This document shows, piece by piece, positions 25,137 through 33,678 of a stretch of 64,000 nucleotides of DNA. Numbering within the stretch: the first letter of the stretch is position 1; the number at the start of each line of letters is the position of its first letter. The stretch comes from Microbacterium sp. No. 7 (GTDB lineage Bacteria > Actinomycetota > Actinomycetes > Actinomycetales > Microbacteriaceae). Where the stretch lies: the NCBI RefSeq assembly GCF_001314225.1, contig NZ_CP012697.1:3596001-3660000 (forward strand), given 5' to 3'. Made by a program: the position numbers and the translations under genes. The notes under the pieces were generated by a model. It was not told where the DNA came from. It saw only the letters and a list, made by a program, of their open reading frames with translations, and made no database searches.

Positions 25137-28100
25137 CTACGCGTGGCCCACGAGACGGGCGAAGGCGCTGAGACGCGCGACGCCCTCCGGCGTGTAGGGC
25201 AGGTCGTCGAGCAGGCCGGTGCCGTAGACGACGTAGGCGGTGTGCATCGCTCGCGAGATCGCGACGTTGAGCCGGTTCTGCAGCAGCAGGAAGTCGAGCC
25301 CGCGGGGCGCGTCCCGGCCGCTCGACGCCGCGAGCGACACGATCGCGACGACGGCCTCCTGCCCCTGGAATCTGTCGACCGTGCCGACCGGCACCTCCGC
25401 GAAGCCCGCGGCGGCGAGGGCGTTCTCGACGACGACCTGCTGCGCGTTGTAGGGCGTGACGACGATGATGTCGGCGGCGGTGAGGGGACGGGCCGGGGCG
25501 TCGCCCGGCATCCACTCGCGCCCGACCAGGTCGCGCACGATCGCGACGACGGCATCCGCCTCTTCGGGCGCCTCGGTCGCATTGCCGACGTGGTCGAGCG
25601 GCACGGGCACGAGGCCGGCGGGCACGCCGTCGAGGCGGCGCGCAGACGTGGACGGGTGCGCGTCGAGGCGGCCGTCGTACGACAGTCGCGAGACGGGCGC
25701 GGCGACCTCGGGACGCATGCGCCACGTCCGCGCGAGGAAGTATCCGCGGTCGTCGCCGATCACGGGCTCACCGTCCATGAGCCACCCCAGCGCCGCGGTG
25801 TCGACGGGCTCGGGGTGGGTGCCCTGGCTCACCTGCGGCAGCTGCTGCGGGTCGCCGAGCAGCAGCAGCCGCTGGGCCGCGACCGAGACGGCGATCGTGG
25901 ATGCCAGGGAGAACTGTCCCGCCTCGTCGATCACGAGCAGGTCGAGGCCGCCGCGCGCGACCCGGGTCGTGTTGCTGAAGTCCCACGCGGTGCCGCCGAC
26001 GACGAACCCCGAGGGCCGGCCCTCGATGAAGGCGGCCATGCCGTTCTTCGGGATGGGGGTGAAAGGGAGGTCGGCATCCGCTCCCCCGCTCTTCGGTGCC
26101 TTGGCGACCTGCGTCGCGGGCACGCCCGCGTCGACGATGCGCGCGAGCATGTGCTCGACCGTCGCGTGCGACTGCGCGACGACCCCCACGCGGTAGCCGT
26201 GCTCCCGCACGAGCCGGGCGACGACGTGCGACCCGACGTAGGTCTTGCCCGTGCCCGGCGGCCCCTGCACCGCGAGGTAGCTGCGGTCGAGGGCGACGAT
26301 CGAGCGCACGATGTCGGAGACGTCGTCGCCCGTGCCCCGGACGAGGCCATCGCCCCGCAACCGCGGCGGGCGGCGCAGCAGCAGGTCGGTCGCGGGATCG
26401 GCGGGGAACGACGGCGCGGCGGAGATCAGGCTGTCGGCCCACGCGTCGATCGCGTCCTGCTGCGCTCCGGCAGAGGGCGGCGCCGCCGGCGTGAGCGCGA
26501 TCGGCAGCTCCTGCCAGGTGATGCCGTCGACGGCGAGCTCGTCGACCACGACGCCGTTGTCGAGCACCTCGCGCACGGAGACGATGCGGGGCGCGTGGAT
26601 CGCACGCGGGTGCGGCGGCGCGGGGAACGGCGCCGGCAGCTCGTACACCGCGTACGGCGCACCGCCCTCGCTGAGCCGCGTGCCCGGGGCGAGCTCGCCG
26701 CACAGCTCGACGGTGCGGCGGAGCGTGCGCGCGCGCGTGCCCTCCGGCAGATGCCAGTCGGCGAGCACGCGACAGCGCTCCCGGTCGAGCACGACGACGT
26801 CCTCGGCCCAGATCGACACGGGCTCGCGCAGGCGCAGGAAGTGCGCCGCCCAGAACGTCTTGCGCTCGCGCGGGTAGTAGTCGATCGCGGCCGCCCCGAG
26901 CCGCAGCGCCAGCTGCTCCTCGTCGGACGAGGCGGCCTCGGCGAGCCGCGCGAGCGCCCCGGCGCGCGGCGACGGCTCGTACACGTTCTCGGCGGCCTCG
27001 ACGTCGGCCGACGGCACGAGACCGGCCTCGCGCGCACGGTCGACGAGCCAGTCGCGCAGCCGCAGCGTCGACACGCAGTCGTAGCGGTTGTAGTCGGCGA
27101 GGTCGTCGAGGATCGCCGCGGCCTCGGCATCCCTCCCGTCGTCGGCGAGGGCCCGCGCCTCGACGTATCTGACGATCGAGTCGTCGCCGCGCTGCACGTC
27201 GCTCGTGCGCACCTGGTCGCCCATGTAGAGCGGCTCGAGCTTCTTGATCGAGTACGACCGGGAGCCCACGCGCAGCGCGCGGCGCACGATCGGGTAGAGG
27301 TCGACGAACACCCCGTCGCTCAGCAGCCGGTCGACGTCGGCCTCGCGCGTGCCGTGGCGCGCCGCCATGGCGAGCAGATGCGTGGGCTCGTAGGGCGCGT
27401 AGTGGTAGATGTGCATGCCCGGATGCTGCTGCCGGCGCAGGGCGACGATGTCGAGGAACGTCTCCAGCGCGCGGCGCTCGTCGGCCAGCGTGTGCGCCCA
27501 CAGGGCCGTGTACCGCTCGCGCGTGTCGACCCAGCCGAACAGGTAGTCGATGCCCCACGGCACCGGCGCGCCCGGCGCCGTCGCGGACTCCGTGTAGAGC
27601 GGATCGCCCTCGAAGTCGAAGAAGAGGTCGCCGTGATCGGGCCGCGGCAGCGCGCCGAGCGCCCGCGGCAGCACGACCTCGAACGTCGGGACCGGCGGGG
27701 CGACCGTGACGAGGGAGGCCGGCGTCGCCGTGTCCGCGCCGAGTCCTCCCGCCGGGCTCGTCAGCTGCAGGCGCGCCTGCGTGCGCAGCCCCGCGAACAC
27801 GTCGCCCGACATGCGCGGCGGCGCCGTGGTCGCTGCCGCGAGCTCGTCGACCGTGCGGATGCCGGCGGCCGCGAGCCGCTCGCGCTGCGACGGCCGCATG
27901 CCCGCCACCAGCAGCACATCACGGTGTCGCGTCGCCTCGAGATCGCACGTCGCGCAGCGCCCGCACGCGACGACGCGCAGCGCGCCGCGGCCATCGCCCC
28001 AGGCGATCGGGGAGCCCGCGGCGCCGGAGGCGAGATCGCGGTCGGCGATGAGGGCGCGAAGCCGGGCACGGCGCAGGTCGAAGACCGGCAGGATGTCGGG

Positions 28101-28649
28101 CACGGCATGCGCGCTCGTCGTGCCGTCGCCGAGCAGCAGCTCGACCCGGTCGGACCTCGGCACGCCGAGCAGGTCGAGCTGGTCGACGTATGCCGCGAGC
28201 TGCATGAGCGCCGTCACGCGGGCGCGCCGCGCGAGCTTCGTGTCCTGCACGAGCCAGCGGCCGGCCTCATCCCGCACGAGGAAGTCGGCGAACCCGACGA
28301 ACTCGTCCGTCGAGAACGCCGCCTGGTAGACCACGGCCGCGTCGGAGGCCAGCGCGTCGCGCGTCTGCGCGACCGCGGCGGCGAGCGCCACGGCATCCGA
28401 CGATCTCGTCTCGGGGATCTCGACGACGCGCCCCGGGAAGTCGTCACGATAGCGGTCGAGCACGCGCAGCTCGTGCTGCGTTCCGAGCCGGCCGGCGCGG
28501 GCGAGCGTGAGGTCCTCGGGCTCGTCGACGGCGTCGACGCGTCCGAGCTTCGCGTCGATGAGCCGCAGCCATGCGAACTCGCACTCCGCGGCCGCCTTCA
28601 GATCGCTCGCACTCCAGACGACCCGCCCGGTCACCTCGTCGTATCGCAT
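25137..28649 (-). CDS. TM0106-family RecB-like nuclease fused to SF1 helicase
   Basis: A 1170-aa fusion. The N-terminal part (to about residue 200) is a RecB/Cas4-like nuclease domain with VVYQAAFSTDEFVGFADFLV and the catalytic-type VQDTKLARRARV. A cysteine cluster follows (CGRCATCDLE, near residue 250), then an RNase H-like domain near 350-530 beginning DLFFDFEGDP. The C-terminal UPF1-type helicase has Walker A VQGPPGTGKTY, Walker B LLVIDEAGQFSL, LLLGDPQQLPQV and TVDRFQGQEA. Homologues are thought to act on DNA ends but are poorly studied. The ATG at 28649 follows a clear AAGGGGG ribosome site. No phage-defence partner is adjacent. Confidence 0.9.
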   Translation of the reverse strand: MRYDEVTGRVVWSASDLKAAAECEFAWLRLIDAKLGRVDAVDEPEDLTLARAGRLGTQHELRVLDRYRDDFPGRVVEIPETRSSDAVALAAAVAQTRDALASDAAVVYQAAFSTDEFVGFADFLVRDEAGRWLVQDTKLARRARVTALMQLAAYVDQLDLLGVPRSDRVELLLGDGTTSAHAVPDILPVFDLRRARLRALIADRDLASGAAGSPIAWGDGRGALRVVACGRCATCDLEATRHRDVLLVAGMRPSQRERLAAAGIRTVDELAAATTAPPRMSGDVFAGLRTQARLQLTSPAGGLGADTATPASLVTVAPPVPTFEVVLPRALGALPRPDHGDLFFDFEGDPLYTESATAPGAPVPWGIDYLFGWVDTRERYTALWAHTLADERRALETFLDIVALRRQQHPGMHIYHYAPYEPTHLLAMAARHGTREADVDRLLSDGVFVDLYPIVRRALRVGSRSYSIKKLEPLYMGDQVRTSDVQRGDDSIVRYVEARALADDGRDAEAAAILDDLADYNRYDCVSTLRLRDWLVDRAREAGLVPSADVEAAENVYEPSPRAGALARLAEAASSDEEQLALRLGAAAIDYYPRERKTFWAAHFLRLREPVSIWAEDVVVLDRERCRVLADWHLPEGTRARTLRRTVELCGELAPGTRLSEGGAPYAVYELPAPFPAPPHPRAIHAPRIVSVREVLDNGVVVDELAVDGITWQELPIALTPAAPPSAGAQQDAIDAWADSLISAAPSFPADPATDLLLRRPPRLRGDGLVRGTGDDVSDIVRSIVALDRSYLAVQGPPGTGKTYVGSHVVARLVREHGYRVGVVAQSHATVEHMLARIVDAGVPATQVAKAPKSGGADADLPFTPIPKNGMAAFIEGRPSGFVVGGTAWDFSNTTRVARGGLDLLVIDEAGQFSLASTIAVSVAAQRLLLLGDPQQLPQVSQGTHPEPVDTAALGWLMDGEPVIGDDRGYFLARTWRMRPEVAAPVSRLSYDGRLDAHPSTSARRLDGVPAGLVPVPLDHVGNATEAPEEADAVVAIVRDLVGREWMPGDAPARPLTAADIIVVTPYNAQQVVVENALAAAGFAEVPVGTVDRFQGQEAVVAIVSLAASSGRDAPRGLDFLLLQNRLNVAISRAMHTAYVVYGTGLLDDLPYTPEGVARLSAFARLVGHA

Positions 28650-28750
28650 AGTCCCCCTTCGCACCCCCGACCCTAGCCGCAGGCTCCGACACGCCCCTCT
28701 CGGGCGTCCCGTCGGCTCGTCGCCGCGGTCACGGCGCGACACGCGTACGC

Positions 28751-28951
28751 CATATAGAGTTGTCATCGGCACCCGCGCCGGACCGGCACCGCTTCGCCCG
28801 GACGCGCGGCCGACGACGAATCCGGGGGGATCGCATCATGGCGAACGGAGCACGACGCGGGACGGACAGACCGGGCGATGGGCGCCGTGATCGACGTCAC
28901 GACGACGCCGACGGGATGCGCGCAGACGTCGCTCGGCGATCGCCCGTCCCG
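28751..28951 (+). pseudogene. Leader and 5' remnant of a secreted small protein gene, locus B
   Basis: The leader copies that of 29788: CATATA(A/G)AGTTG near the start, CGAATCCGGGGGGATC before the ATG at 28838. The next codons read MANGARRGTDRPGDGRR, matching MENTTRSTARTGTLRRR of the intact gene. After about 50 bp the similarity jumps to the spacer that precedes the lipoprotein gene in the intact unit (GATGCGCGCA and on). A deletion of about 290 bp therefore removed most of the small gene. The remnant is in frame with the lipoprotein at 28952 and could add 38 residues to it. The -35-like TTGTCA lacks the TATGGT found in the intact leader. Confidence 0.65.
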
Positions 28952-29581
28952 ATGCGCATCACACGCCGGCCGCTCGCGGCTCTCCTGCCCGCGCTTCTCG
29001 CCGTGACGGCATGCGGGGCCGACACGCCGGCCGCAGAAACGGGAACCTACGCGAGCTCGCTGGAGGCCATGATCGAGCAGGAGCTAGGGCGCAGCGAGCT
29101 CTCCGACTGGGACCGGGCGGTCTTAGAGAAGGCCCTGGAAACCGGTCAGGTCAGTCGCGCCGACTATCTCGAGGGCGCCGAGATGTACGAACAGTGCATG
29201 GCCGCTGCCGGCTTCGCAATGAAACGCACCGATCATCCCAACGGGCTCGTCGAGCATCAGCCCGCAACGGTCTCCGCCGACGACGCCGAACGCGACGCGA
29301 AAATGCTCGCCGACTACGAATGCATGCTGTCGGGCTACGCCAGCACTCAGGAGATATACCGCTTTCAAACGGCGAACCCCGACCTTCTCAGGGACTCCTC
29401 CGAGGTCGTCGTCCGCTGTCTCTTCGACGCCGGCATCATCGACGAGGACTTCACACGGGACGACTTCCAGGCCCACGTCCGCGACGACTACACACCCGAG
29501 AAGCTCCCCTTCGACATCATGGACGCCACCGTGCAGTCCTGCCTCTGGGGCGCCGGCATCGTCTTCCGGGACTACGGATGA
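28952..29581 (+). CDS. Lipoprotein of unknown family, locus B copy 1
   Basis: A 209-aa homologue of the locus A lipoproteins and a close paralogue of 30215. The signal peptide MRITRRPLAALLPALLAVTAC has a VTAC lipobox. Conserved blocks: SDWDRAVLEKALETGQVSRADYLEG, YEQCM, RTDHPNGLVEHQPA, YECM, NPDLLRDSSEVVVRCLFDAG, TRDDFQ, PEKLPFDIMD, VQSCLWGAG. The ATG at 28952 is chosen by alignment with 30215; translation from the well-placed ribosome site at 28838 would add 38 residues in front of the signal peptide. It stands directly behind the remnant of a secreted small gene. Confidence 0.8.
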   Translation: MRITRRPLAALLPALLAVTACGADTPAAETGTYASSLEAMIEQELGRSELSDWDRAVLEKALETGQVSRADYLEGAEMYEQCMAAAGFAMKRTDHPNGLVEHQPATVSADDAERDAKMLADYECMLSGYASTQEIYRFQTANPDLLRDSSEVVVRCLFDAGIIDEDFTRDDFQAHVRDDYTPEKLPFDIMDATVQSCLWGAGIVFRDYG

Positions 29582-29697
29582 GGCGGTCGATCCGCCTCGG
29601 CTGCGGACCGGCGGCCGCGCGGGAGATCCCACGAGACGGCCGCCGCCCTCGCACCCCGCTCGTCCGAGCACCGGACGTCATTCATGGCCATATAAAG

Positions 29698-29726
29698 TTG
29701 ACACTTCTGATGCTGCTGTCTATGGT
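29698..29726 (+). promoter_or_regulatory. Promoter of the intact locus B unit
   Basis: TTGACA (29698-29703), a 17-nt spacer and TATGGT (29721-29726), 62 nt before the ATG at 29788. The GGGGGGATC ribosome-site block lies at 29775-29783. Confidence 0.65.
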
Positions 29727-29787
29727 CGAACCGGCGCCGCATCCATTCGAGGACGCGACCCGACAACGAATCCGGGGGGATCACATC

Positions 29788-30132
29788 ATGGAGAACACGA
29801 CAAGAAGCACGGCACGAACGGGAACCCTGCGCCGACGCATCGTCCTCGGCGTTGGCAGTGCCATCGCGGCTGTGGGGCTCGTGTTCGGCACGGCTACGGC
29901 GGCGAGTGCCACGTCCCTCTACTACGTCCACTCCAGTTGGTGGGCAGCAAACGCGTGGGCAGTCTCGGACAATGGACTGAACGGCGAGTTTCTGGCCTAT
30001 GCCCGCCTCGGCGACACGGAGGACTGGGGTCGTCGTTCATACTTCAAGACAGAGGCCGAAGCGTCCGGATTCGACTTCACACATCAGGCGATCGTCTACC
30101 GCGACGGCAAGACCTGGAAGAAGGCCCAGTGA
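29788..30132 (+). CDS. Secreted small protein, locus B (unknown family)
   Basis: A 114-aa precursor homologous to 11095-11442. Basic N terminus to residue 18, hydrophobic core IVLGVGSAIAAVGLVFG, probable cleavage after ASA near residue 42. The mature part (about 72 residues, no cysteine) begins TSLYYVHSSWWAANAW. The shared core ARLGD..DWG, SGF.F.HQAI.YR.G is kept and the C terminus again ends AQ. Conservation is strongest in the second half, while the Trp-containing start varies around a common SWW. Followed at 83 bp by a lipoprotein gene and then an ABC module. Function unknown. Confidence 0.8.
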   Translation: MENTTRSTARTGTLRRRIVLGVGSAIAAVGLVFGTATAASATSLYYVHSSWWAANAWAVSDNGLNGEFLAYARLGDTEDWGRRSYFKTEAEASGFDFTHQAIVYRDGKTWKKAQ

Positions 30133-30214
30133 CCGACGTCCCGGCGGCACCGCCGGGGCACATGCATGTGTTCGACGTTGCGATGCGCGCATCACTGGGC
30201 AGTCACTCGCACTC

Positions 30215-30844
30215 ATGCGCATGAGACGGTGGCCGCTCTCGGCTCTCCTGCCCGCGCTTCTCGCCGTCACGGCCTGCGGAGCAGGCACGCCGGCCGCAGA
30301 GACGGGAACCTACGCGAGCTCGCTGGAAGCCATGATCGAGCAGGAGCTCGAGCGCAACGAACTCTCCGACTGGGACCGGGCGGTGCTCGAAAAGGCCCTG
30401 GAAACCGGTCAGATCAGCCGCGCCGACTACCTTGAGGGCGCCGACATGTACGAACAGTGCATGGCCGCGGCCAGCGTCGCGATGAAACGCACCGATCACC
30501 CCAACGGACTCATCGAGCACCAGCCCGCAACGGTCTCCGCCGACGACGCCGAACGCGACGCGAAAATCAGCGCCGATCACGAGTGCATGCGCGCCGGCTG
30601 GGGGCGCACGCAGGAGCTGTACAGCTTCCAGACGGCGAACCCCGACCTCCTCAGGGACTCCTCCGAGGTCGTCGTCCGCTGCCTCTTCGACGCCGGCATC
30701 ATCGACGAGGACTTCACGCGGGACGACTTCCAGGCCTACGTCCGCGACGACTACACACCCGAGAAGCTCCCCTTCGACATCATGGACGCCACCGTGCAGT
30801 CCTGCCTCTGGGGCGCCGGCATCGTCTTCCGGGACTACCGGTGA
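30215..30844 (+). CDS. Lipoprotein of unknown family, locus B copy 2
   Basis: A 209-aa paralogue of 28952, near identical in its last 60 residues and signal peptide (ALLPALLAVTAC). It differs mainly around residues 120-145 (SADHECMRAGWGRTQELYS). The four conserved extracytoplasmic cysteines are kept. The ATG at 30215 aligns with the paralogue; an ATG two codons later is possible. Its TGA overlaps the GTG of the adaptor gene (GTGA), so this lipoprotein is translationally coupled to the ABC module, the best evidence that the two act together. Confidence 0.82.
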   Translation: MRMRRWPLSALLPALLAVTACGAGTPAAETGTYASSLEAMIEQELERNELSDWDRAVLEKALETGQISRADYLEGADMYEQCMAAASVAMKRTDHPNGLIEHQPATVSADDAERDAKISADHECMRAGWGRTQELYSFQTANPDLLRDSSEVVVRCLFDAGIIDEDFTRDDFQAYVRDDYTPEKLPFDIMDATVQSCLWGAGIVFRDYR

Positions 30845-31914
30845 GGCGATCGATCGCGGTCGCGAGCGCCTTCGCCCTGGGATGCGGGATCGTCGCGAGC
30901 GCGACCGTCGCGGCTTTCCTGCTCCCGCGGCCCGCCGGCGTGCTGGCCGCGGCGGAGCCGGAGACGACGTATCCCGTCACCCTGAACGAGCACGCAGACA
31001 GGCGTCCCGTCGCACTGGTGCCGACCTTCACCGAGGGCTTCGCGCTGACCGCGCACGCCGGCGGCATGGTGACGGCGTCGGCGTGCGTCCCGGGAGGCGC
31101 GCTGGCCAGCGGGGAGATCGCGCTCGTCCTGGATGCCGCGCCCGTCGTGGCCCTCGCCGCTCCGCGACCGTTCCACCGCGACCTCGCCTTCGGCGACGAG
31201 GGCGACGACGTCGTCGCGCTGCGAGGCGCGCTCAACGCCCTCGGCGCGGAGCTCCCCGCCGACGGCGCGTTCGACGGAGACGTCGCCGACGCGCTGCGCG
31301 AACTGCAGGACAGAACCGGCACGACATCCGACGACGGCGTGTTCCGCCTGCGCGACATCCTCTGGCTCCCCCGCGACGGCGTGCGCCTGGCCAGTTGCGA
31401 CGCCCGGCTCGGCCAGGCGTTCGGCCCGGGCTCGACCTTCGCGGTCACGGAACGCACGCTGGCATCACTCGCCGTCGCGAGCGAGGCCAGGGAGCAGCGC
31501 GAGCAGCCCGTGCCCGGCGAGCGCACGCTGACCCTGCTCGGCGTCGAGGTCGTGCTCCCCGCCGACGGCGTCATCGACGATCCCGATGAGGTGGCCGCGA
31601 TCGCCGCGAACCCCCAGTTCGCCGCGATCGCCGCGGGCGCGCCGGGATCGGGCGGAACCCAGCCGGCGATCCCCGCCCAGTCACAGCTCGTGCAGCCGGT
31701 GCACGTCGCCGCGGTGCCGCCGTCCAGCGTCTTCGCCCTCGACGGCGCTCGCGGATGCGTCTCGTCCGACGACGCCGCGCACCCGGTCACCGTCGTCGGC
31801 TCGAACCTCGGCATGTCGCTCGTGGCCTTCGAGGGCGACGCACCGGCATCGGTTCTGATCGACGGAGACATCGCCGAAGCGGAGGGATGCCGTGACGGCG
31901 ACGCCGCGGATTGA
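30841..31914 (+). CDS. Peptidoglycan-binding membrane-fusion-type protein
   Basis: A 357-aa protein with one N-terminal membrane segment (IAVASAFALGCGIVASATVAAFLL) and an extracytoplasmic body. Residues near 115-165 form a PG_binding_1 domain (LAFGDEGDDVVALRGALNALG.ELPADGAFDGDVADALRELQ). Flanking beta-rich regions resemble adaptor (HlyD/MacA-like) proteins that accompany MacB-type ABC systems in actinobacteria. The GTG at 30841 overlaps the lipoprotein stop, and its own end overlaps the ATPase start by 23 nt. The likely role is a wall-anchored adaptor linking the ABC permease to the cell wall or to the exported small protein. Confidence 0.78.
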   Translation: MRRSIAVASAFALGCGIVASATVAAFLLPRPAGVLAAAEPETTYPVTLNEHADRRPVALVPTFTEGFALTAHAGGMVTASACVPGGALASGEIALVLDAAPVVALAAPRPFHRDLAFGDEGDDVVALRGALNALGAELPADGAFDGDVADALRELQDRTGTTSDDGVFRLRDILWLPRDGVRLASCDARLGQAFGPGSTFAVTERTLASLAVASEAREQREQPVPGERTLTLLGVEVVLPADGVIDDPDEVAAIAANPQFAAIAAGAPGSGGTQPAIPAQSQLVQPVHVAAVPPSSVFALDGARGCVSSDDAAHPVTVVGSNLGMSLVAFEGDAPASVLIDGDIAEAEGCRDGDAAD

Positions 31915-32527
31915 GCTCTGCGCCGTGTCGCACCGCTGGAACGAACGGTCTCCGATGCTCTTCGAGAACGTGACGGTCACCGTTCGGGCGGGGCAGATGG
32001 TCGCCGTGACCGGACCGTCGGGCGCGGGCAAGTCCACCCTGCTGTCCATCGTCGCAGGCTGGCTGCCGCCGCTCGCGGGCACCGTGCGCCGCGAGCACGT
32101 CGCGCGCACGCACTGGGTGTTCCAGAACCCCTACGGACTGCCGCGTCGCACGGCACTCGACCACGTGGCGTTCCCCTTTCTCGCGCGTGGCGAACGACGA
32201 CCGGATGCCGCGTCGGCCGCGACCCGGCTGATGCGGAGGTTCGGTCTGGGCGACCGCACACGGTCCGCTTTCGCCGATCTGTCGGGCGGGGAGGCCCAGC
32301 GGCTCATGCTCGCGCGCGCCGTCGCGGCACAGCCGCAGCTCCTGCTCGTCGACGAGCCCACGGCGCAGCTCGACCGGGCGTCGGCGCGAACGGTCAACGA
32401 GGTGCTCGCCGGCCTCGCCGGCGAGGGGACGATCGTGCTGGTCGCGTCGCACGATCCGGAGACCGTCGCCGCGTGCCCCGACGCCATCGAGCTCGGCGGC
32501 GGCTCCGTCACGAGGCCCGCTCCATGA
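31892..32527 (+). CDS. ABC transporter ATP-binding protein, MacB/LolD-like
   Basis: A 211-aa ATPase with Walker A TGPSGAGKSTL (near residue 40), a Q-loop in WVFQNPYGLPRRTALDHV, signature LSGGEAQRLMLARAV, Walker B LLLVDEPTAQLD and switch His in VASHDPE. The size and sequence fit the short ATPases that partner FtsX-like permeases. The start is a GTG inside the adaptor gene. The 3' end carries a 14-bp tandem duplication that shifts the junction with the permease gene. Confidence 0.9.
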   Translation: MTATPRIELCAVSHRWNERSPMLFENVTVTVRAGQMVAVTGPSGAGKSTLLSIVAGWLPPLAGTVRREHVARTHWVFQNPYGLPRRTALDHVAFPFLARGERRPDAASAATRLMRRFGLGDRTRSAFADLSGGEAQRLMLARAVAAQPQLLLVDEPTAQLDRASARTVNEVLAGLAGEGTIVLVASHDPETVAACPDAIELGGGSVTRPAP

Positions 32528-32537
32528 GGCCCGCTCC

Positions 32538-33611
32538 ATGAGACTCAGGGAGGCGCTGGGCGAGGCGGCGCGCAACCTCATGACCGGCACGAGTCGCGGC
32601 GGCGTTCTCGTGATCGTGGCATGGGCCCTGGCGACCGCGCTTCTGGCGTCGGACGCCGCGGCGATCGCGAGTCTGCAGGCTCGCGCCCTCGAGCTGCGCG
32701 CGCAGGCCGGGAACGTGCGCGTCGTCGTCGCAGAGGATGCCATCGACCCGCGCGCGTGCGCCCGGCTCGAGGAGCTGAACGGCGTCACCTCGGCGGGCGC
32801 CGTCTGGGCGCTCGACGCCGTCGCGCTGTCGGCGCTCCCCGGCATCAGCACGCCCGCGTTCCGGGTGTCGCCGGGCGTCGCCGAGATGCTCGGGTTCCCC
32901 GGCTTCCAGGTCGGCGGTCTCTACCTGCCCCAGCCGCTCGTCGAGCGCTGGCACGCGCCGACCGGCACGACGCTGAGCGCCGACGGCGGGGGTCTGCACG
33001 TCGCGGGGACCTTCGACTACACCGAGGAGGACGGCCGCGATCCGCGTCTCGCGAGCGCCGTCGTGATCGCCGGCGACTCCCCCGAGCGGGCGTCGGAGTG
33101 CTGGTTCTCGGTGTGGCATCCCACGCGGGCGATGGACCGGTTCGCGCTCGGCACCGTGGTCGCCTCGACGTCGAACGACAGCGGAGCCCAGGTGGTCGCA
33201 CTGAACTCGAGCGTCGGAGACAAGCACGATCTCGCTCGCGAGTTCACGGATCGCGTGACCCGCGCGCTGGCGCCGTTCGTGGTCGTGCTGTTCGGCGCGC
33301 TGGGGTTCGGCGGGATGCATCTGCGCCGCATCGAGATCGCGAGCGGACTGCACGCGGGGGCGCGTCGCCGCGACATCGCGCTCATCGTGGGGGCCGAGAC
33401 GGGGGCGTGGGCGCTCACCGCCGGCGTCGCCACGTTCGCGTGCGTGCGCTTCATCGCGGCGGCGGTCATGCCCGAACCGCTCCCGTCGTACGAGCCGTCG
33501 CTCGCCGCCGTCGTGTGCGCCGCGGTCGCCGGCGCCGTCTTCGGCGCGCTCCTCGTCGTGGCCGTCGCCCGCGAGGACCGCCTGTTCACGATCTTCAAGG
33601 CGCGGTCCTGA
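32538..33611 (+). CDS. FtsX/MacB-like ABC permease
   Basis: A 357-aa membrane protein: one helix near residues 22-45, a long extracytoplasmic domain of about 200 residues (with two Cys), then three helices (ALAPFVVVLFGALGFGGM, AETGAWALTAGVATFACVRF, LAAVVCAAVAGAVFGALLVVAVA). This 1+3 plan is that of FtsX/MacB permeases, which act mechanically on substrates in the extracytoplasmic space rather than by classical transport. It ends the locus B operon. Confidence 0.82.
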   Translation: MRLREALGEAARNLMTGTSRGGVLVIVAWALATALLASDAAAIASLQARALELRAQAGNVRVVVAEDAIDPRACARLEELNGVTSAGAVWALDAVALSALPGISTPAFRVSPGVAEMLGFPGFQVGGLYLPQPLVERWHAPTGTTLSADGGGLHVAGTFDYTEEDGRDPRLASAVVIAGDSPERASECWFSVWHPTRAMDRFALGTVVASTSNDSGAQVVALNSSVGDKHDLAREFTDRVTRALAPFVVVLFGALGFGGMHLRRIEIASGLHAGARRRDIALIVGAETGAWALTAGVATFACVRFIAAAVMPEPLPSYEPSLAAVVCAAVAGAVFGALLVVAVAREDRLFTIFKARS

Positions 33612-33678
33612 GCGCGGCCGACGGAGCGCCGGGCGCGGCGGCGGGGCACGTGTCGGCGGCACCTGACAGACTGAGACC

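Noticed and set aside
25137..28649. Cas4/helicase-type defence island around the RecB-like protein
   Set aside because: The protein is a stand-alone TM0106-type fusion next to upp and a repeat; no methylase, Argonaute, cas or toxin gene accompanies it.
28838..29581. Calling the lipoprotein from the ATG at 28838
   Set aside because: It would put 38 Arg/Asp-rich residues before the signal peptide; alignment with the paralogue at 30215 supports 28952. Kept as an alternative because the ribosome site favours 28838.
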